64,000 bases of DNA from Janibacter alkaliphilus (GTDB lineage: Bacteria; Actinomycetota; Actinomycetes; Actinomycetales; Dermatophilaceae): assembly GCF_013408565.1 (NCBI RefSeq), contig NZ_JACBZX010000001.1:2666001-2730000 (forward strand), in the 5' to 3' direction. The first letter of the stretch is position 1; each line of letters begins with the position of its first letter. Both the position numbers and the translations under genes were made by a program. Below the pieces are notes generated by a model that saw nothing but the letters and a program-made list of their open reading frames with translations, searched no databases and was not told the DNA's origin. Below, in pieces: positions 62,844 to 64,000 of the stretch.

Positions 62844-63902
62844 TCAGCGCTCGGTCGGCGGGACCACACCGCGGACGAGCTTGCGCATCTTCTTCGGCGA
62901 GGCGACCCGCTCGCCGAGCGCCTCCGGGGTCCACTCCTGCTCGGCCGTCCCGCCGTCGTCGGACCCGTTCGATCCGGCGTCGTCCCCGCTGCTGCCGGCG
63001 TGCTCCCCGGTACCGCTGCCGCTCTCGTCCTCCTGGGGCGCGTAGCCGCGCCCGGGCCGCCGCTTGCGCAGCGGCGGGGTCACCCCGGGGGCGAGCCGGC
63101 GGGTGCTGATGAGGAAGCCGGTGTGCCCGTGCATCCGGTGCTGCGGGCGCACCGCCAGCCCCTCGAGGTGCCAGCCGCGGACCATCGACTCCCAGGCCTC
63201 GGGCTCGGTGAAGGTGCCGTGGTCGCGCATCGCCTCGGCCACCTTGCTCAGCTGGGTCGCGGTGGCGACGTAGCAGATGAGCACCCCGCCGGGGGCCAGC
63301 GCCTGCGACACCACGTCGAGGCAGTCCCAGGGGGCGAGCATGTCCAGCACCACCCGGTCGACGCTGCCGGGCTCCGCCTCGTGCGGCAGCGCCTCGACGA
63401 GGTCGCCGACCTGCACGGTCCAGGCCGGGTGGTCCTCGCCGAAGAAGGCGCGGGCGTTGGCCACCGCGATCTCGGCGAAGTCGGCCCGGCGCTCGAAGGA
63501 GTGCACCCGCCCGGTCTCCCCCACGGCGCGCAGCAGCGACATCGACAGCGCCCCGGAGCCCACCCCGGCCTCGACGACGACGGCGCCGGGGAAGACGTCG
63601 GCCATGGTGATGATCTGGCCGGCGTCCTTGGGGTAGATCACCGCGGCCCCGCGCGGCATGGACATGACGTAGTCCGAGAGCAGCGGCCGCAGCGCGAGGT
63701 ACTGCACGCCGGCGGTGTTGGTCACCGTCGAGCCGTCCGGAGCGCCGATGAGCTCGTCGTGGCGCACGTGCCCCTTGTGCGTGTGGAACTGCTTGCCCGG
63801 GGCGAGGGTGATGGTGTGCATCCGGCCCTTGGGGTCGGTCAGCTGCACCCGGTCCCCCTCACGGAAGGGGCCGCGGCGGTAGCGGGATCCGGTGGCGGTC
63901 AT
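62844..63902 (-). CDS. trmI: tRNA (adenine-N1)-methyltransferase TrmI (m1A58)
   Basis: A 352-residue SAM-dependent enzyme that methylates A58 in the T-loop of tRNA. The N-terminal domain has FREGDRVQLTDPKGRMHTIT; the SAM motif is VVVEAGVGSGALSMSLLRAV, then SFERRADFAEIAVANARAFF and VVLDMLAPWDCLDVVSQAL. A Gly/Ser/Asp-rich linker and a C-terminal extension follow. TAGACT lies eight bases before ATG 63902, indicating leaderless translation. Its place beside arc is conserved in actinobacteria. Confidence 0.93.
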   Translation of the reverse strand: MTATGSRYRRGPFREGDRVQLTDPKGRMHTITLAPGKQFHTHKGHVRHDELIGAPDGSTVTNTAGVQYLALRPLLSDYVMSMPRGAAVIYPKDAGQIITMADVFPGAVVVEAGVGSGALSMSLLRAVGETGRVHSFERRADFAEIAVANARAFFGEDHPAWTVQVGDLVEALPHEAEPGSVDRVVLDMLAPWDCLDVVSQALAPGGVLICYVATATQLSKVAEAMRDHGTFTEPEAWESMVRGWHLEGLAVRPQHRMHGHTGFLISTRRLAPGVTPPLRKRRPGRGYAPQEDESGSGTGEHAGSSGDDAGSNGSDDGGTAEQEWTPEALGERVASPKKMRKLVRGVVPPTER

Positions 63903-63923
63903 GGTGGCGGAGTCTAGGGGTGC

Positions 63924-64000
63924 TCAGCGGCCGCGCAGCGCCGCATTCAGCCGCTCAGCGCGGACCACGCCGCGCAGCCGGCCAGCGTCGGTCACCGCGA
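63924..64000 (-). CDS. 3' end of a gene cut by the window edge, possibly a CBS-domain M50 protease
   Basis: The last 25 codons read AVTDAGRLRGVVRAERLNAA followed by LRGR and a TGA at 63924-63926. VTDAGRLRGVV resembles the end of a CBS domain. Site-2 protease family genes with CBS domains often precede trmI in actinobacteria, so this is my guess; little more can be said. Confidence 0.45.
   Translation of the reverse strand, partial: AVTDAGRLRGVVRAERLNAALRGR

Overview
The window is chromosomal DNA from a high-GC Gram-positive actinobacterium. The decisive marker is a complete Pup-proteasome locus (arc/mpa, dop, pup, prcB, prcA, pafA, then pafB, pafC, tatA, tatC and a HelY-type helicase). It also has RbpA, a MerR / bifunctional nuclease / MerR / gcvP cluster ordered as in mycobacteria, and a codon bias that yields long empty open frames on the opposite strand of most genes. 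A Micrococcales relative, perhaps Intrasporangiaceae-like, is my guess; nothing seen fixes the genus.

Layout. 0-5 kb: FtsR-like MerR regulator (cut by the window edge), bifunctional nuclease, second MerR regulator, then a glycine riboswitch in front of gcvP. 5-16 kb: VOC protein, sbcC-sbcD, DUF1304 protein, GCS2-type ligase, histidine phosphatase, OsmC, YciO-like protein, NYN-domain protein, nagA. 16-23 kb: DUF4190 protein, m5U rRNA methyltransferase, an iron-box-controlled siderophore-interacting protein, GNAT, divergent MocR regulator and EamA transporter, MscS channel, DksA/TraR-like protein. 23.1-25.7 kb: a decayed accessory patch with an orphan VapB-like antitoxin, two broken PIN toxins and two frameshifted alpha/beta hydrolases. 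25.7-33.8 kb: Imm5-like protein, MFS exporter with divergent TetR, FAD oxidoreductase, DUF2254 protein, a membrane pseudokinase, SDR. 33.8-42 kb: M15 peptidase, MFS, rbpA with a SigR-type promoter and strong terminator, the lnt-ppm-fxsA operon, AsnC regulator, 5'-3' exonuclease. 42-64 kb: the helicase/Tat/PafBC block and the Pup-proteasome block, ending with trmI and a gene cut by the window edge.

How genes work together. Dop activates Pup, PafA attaches it to proteins, ARC unfolds tagged proteins and PrcAB degrades them; PafBC is a DNA-damage regulator encoded beside TatAC. Lnt and the polyprenol-phosphate mannose synthase overlap by 4 nt and serve the envelope. SbcCD, the exonuclease and PafBC are DNA repair functions. 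The riboswitch links glycine concentration to glycine cleavage.

Non-coding structure is the most unusual content. Two clusters of a 31-bp-period palindromic repeat (52.07-52.18 and 59.02-59.17 kb) bracket the dop-pup-prcBA-pafA operon. A free-standing transcription unit at 60.86-61.09 kb has its own promoter, an almost perfect Shine-Dalgarno, a 12-codon ORF and a multi-stem RNA fold ending in a three-way junction. A 28-bp intergenic repeat occurs at 5.03 and 49.14 kb. Many genes have a TANNNT -10 box only 5-8 nt before the start codon, which implies leaderless mRNAs. No tRNA, rRNA, CRISPR array, insertion sequence or prophage was seen.
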